7,095 nucleotides of DNA from an uncultured Brachyspira sp. (GTDB lineage: Bacteria > Spirochaetota > Brachyspiria > Brachyspirales > Brachyspiraceae): NCBI GenBank assembly GCA_934725525.1, contig CAKVCG010000084.1:1-7095 (forward strand), in the 5' to 3' direction. Numbering within the stretch: position 1 is the first letter of the stretch; the number at the start of each line of letters is the position of its first letter. The notes below the pieces were generated by a model, which worked only from the letters and a program-made list of their open reading frames with translations, searched no databases and was not told the DNA's origin. This document shows positions 6,959 through 7,095 of the stretch, piece by piece. The translations under genes and the position numbers were made by a program.

Positions 6959-6975
6959 AATTAATCATGTATAAT
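6948..6975 (+). promoter_or_regulatory. Near-consensus sigma-70 promoter of the repeat-containing gene
   Basis: A perfect TTGACA (6948-6953) and a perfect TATAAT (6970-6975) are separated by 16 bases, one short of the optimum. Transcription would start near 6982 and give a leader of about 45 bases to the ATG at 7028. The -35 box overlaps the 3' arm of the preceding terminator-like hairpin. It is the best promoter in the window. Confidence 0.7.
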
Positions 6976-7027
6976 ATTATATAAACTGATTGTAAATTGT
7001 AATTATTGATAAAAGGAATTTTGAAAA

Positions 7028-7095
7028 ATGAGCGGATGTAAATTCTACAATACAATACAATACAATACAATACAATACAATACAATACAATACAA
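7028..7095 (+). CDS. Start of an unidentified, probably phase-variable gene (runs off right edge)
   Basis: Only the first 22 complete codons are visible. The ATG at 7028 has AAAAGGAA (7011-7018) about ten bases upstream and a near-consensus promoter before that, so expression looks deliberate. The protein starts MSGCKF and then enters YNTIQ repeats encoded by the 5-base unit TACAA. The two other frames through the start region hit stops (TAA at 7039-7041, TGA at 7029-7031 or just upstream), so this is the only frame that initiates into the array. No domain can be seen and no function is assigned. The array placed immediately after the start is typical of contingency genes, in which changes in unit number put the rest of the protein in or out of frame. 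A non-coding role for the repeat is possible but less likely given the promoter, ribosome binding site and open frame. Confidence 0.65.
   Translation, partial: MSGCKFYNTIQYNTIQYNTIQY
7046..7095 (+). repeat. Perfect pentanucleotide tandem repeat (TACAA)x10, reaching the window end
   Basis: Ten uninterrupted copies of TACAA occupy exactly 50 bases up to the last base. The array begins at codon 7 of the partial gene at 7028. The unit length is not divisible by three, so copy-number changes of one or two units shift the downstream frame, while three units add or remove one YNTIQ. The true number of copies is unknown because the array is cut by the window edge. Confidence 0.98.

Noticed and set aside
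7046..7095. CRISPR array
   Set aside because: The units are five bases long and directly contiguous, with no spacers. This is a simple-sequence repeat inside a reading frame.
1..7095. tRNA, rRNA, insertion sequence or phage genes
   Set aside because: No cloverleaf-like or rRNA sequence, transposase or recombinase motif, terminal inverted repeats or integration site was recognised on either strand by reading.

Overview
The window is strongly A+T-rich bacterial DNA. Its coding regions are closely packed, with AAA/TTA/ATA-type codons throughout. The combination of a GldG-like protein, a DapH/aminotransferase pair, a DsbD-type reductase and a pentanucleotide repeat inside a coding region fits a host-associated anaerobe of the spirochaete genus Brachyspira. 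That assignment rests on composition and gene style only, is tentative (roughly even odds or slightly better), and needs a database search.

Layout. Bases 1-1708 read on the minus strand. A DHA1-type major facilitator transporter (551-1708) is followed downstream by the start of a DsbD-like thiol:disulfide interchange protein (1-492). The DsbD-like gene uses a TTG start and runs off the left edge. A 220-base divergent intergenic region (1709-1928) holds a candidate promoter for each direction. It also holds a short tract visibly richer in G+C just upstream of the next gene. Bases 1929-4862 (plus) carry a GldG-family membrane protein and, 21 bases later, a Wzx/MOP-type polysaccharide flippase, probably one transcript. 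A 149-base spacer follows, with an unused-looking ribosome binding site and a good promoter. Next come dapH (5012-5716) and a class I/II aminotransferase (5762-6901), two consecutive steps of the acetylase branch of lysine/diaminopimelate synthesis. A terminator-like hairpin and an almost consensus promoter then lead into the start of a further gene at 7028.

The most striking element is that last gene. After six codons (MSGCKF) it enters ten perfect copies of the 5-base unit TACAA (7046-7095), and the window ends inside the array. Five is not a multiple of three, so gain or loss of one or two units shifts everything downstream out of frame. The repeat itself reads as the same YNTIQ pentapeptide in all three frames with no stop. 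This is the architecture of a phase-variable contingency gene, switched by slipped-strand mispairing. The product lies beyond the window and cannot be named.

How the genes relate: dapH and the aminotransferase form a clear functional pair. The GldG/flippase pair suggests a cell-envelope role, but neither the ABC ATPase and permease that GldG proteins normally accompany, nor any glycosyltransferase, is present here. The MFS/DsbD pair is linked only by strand and spacing.
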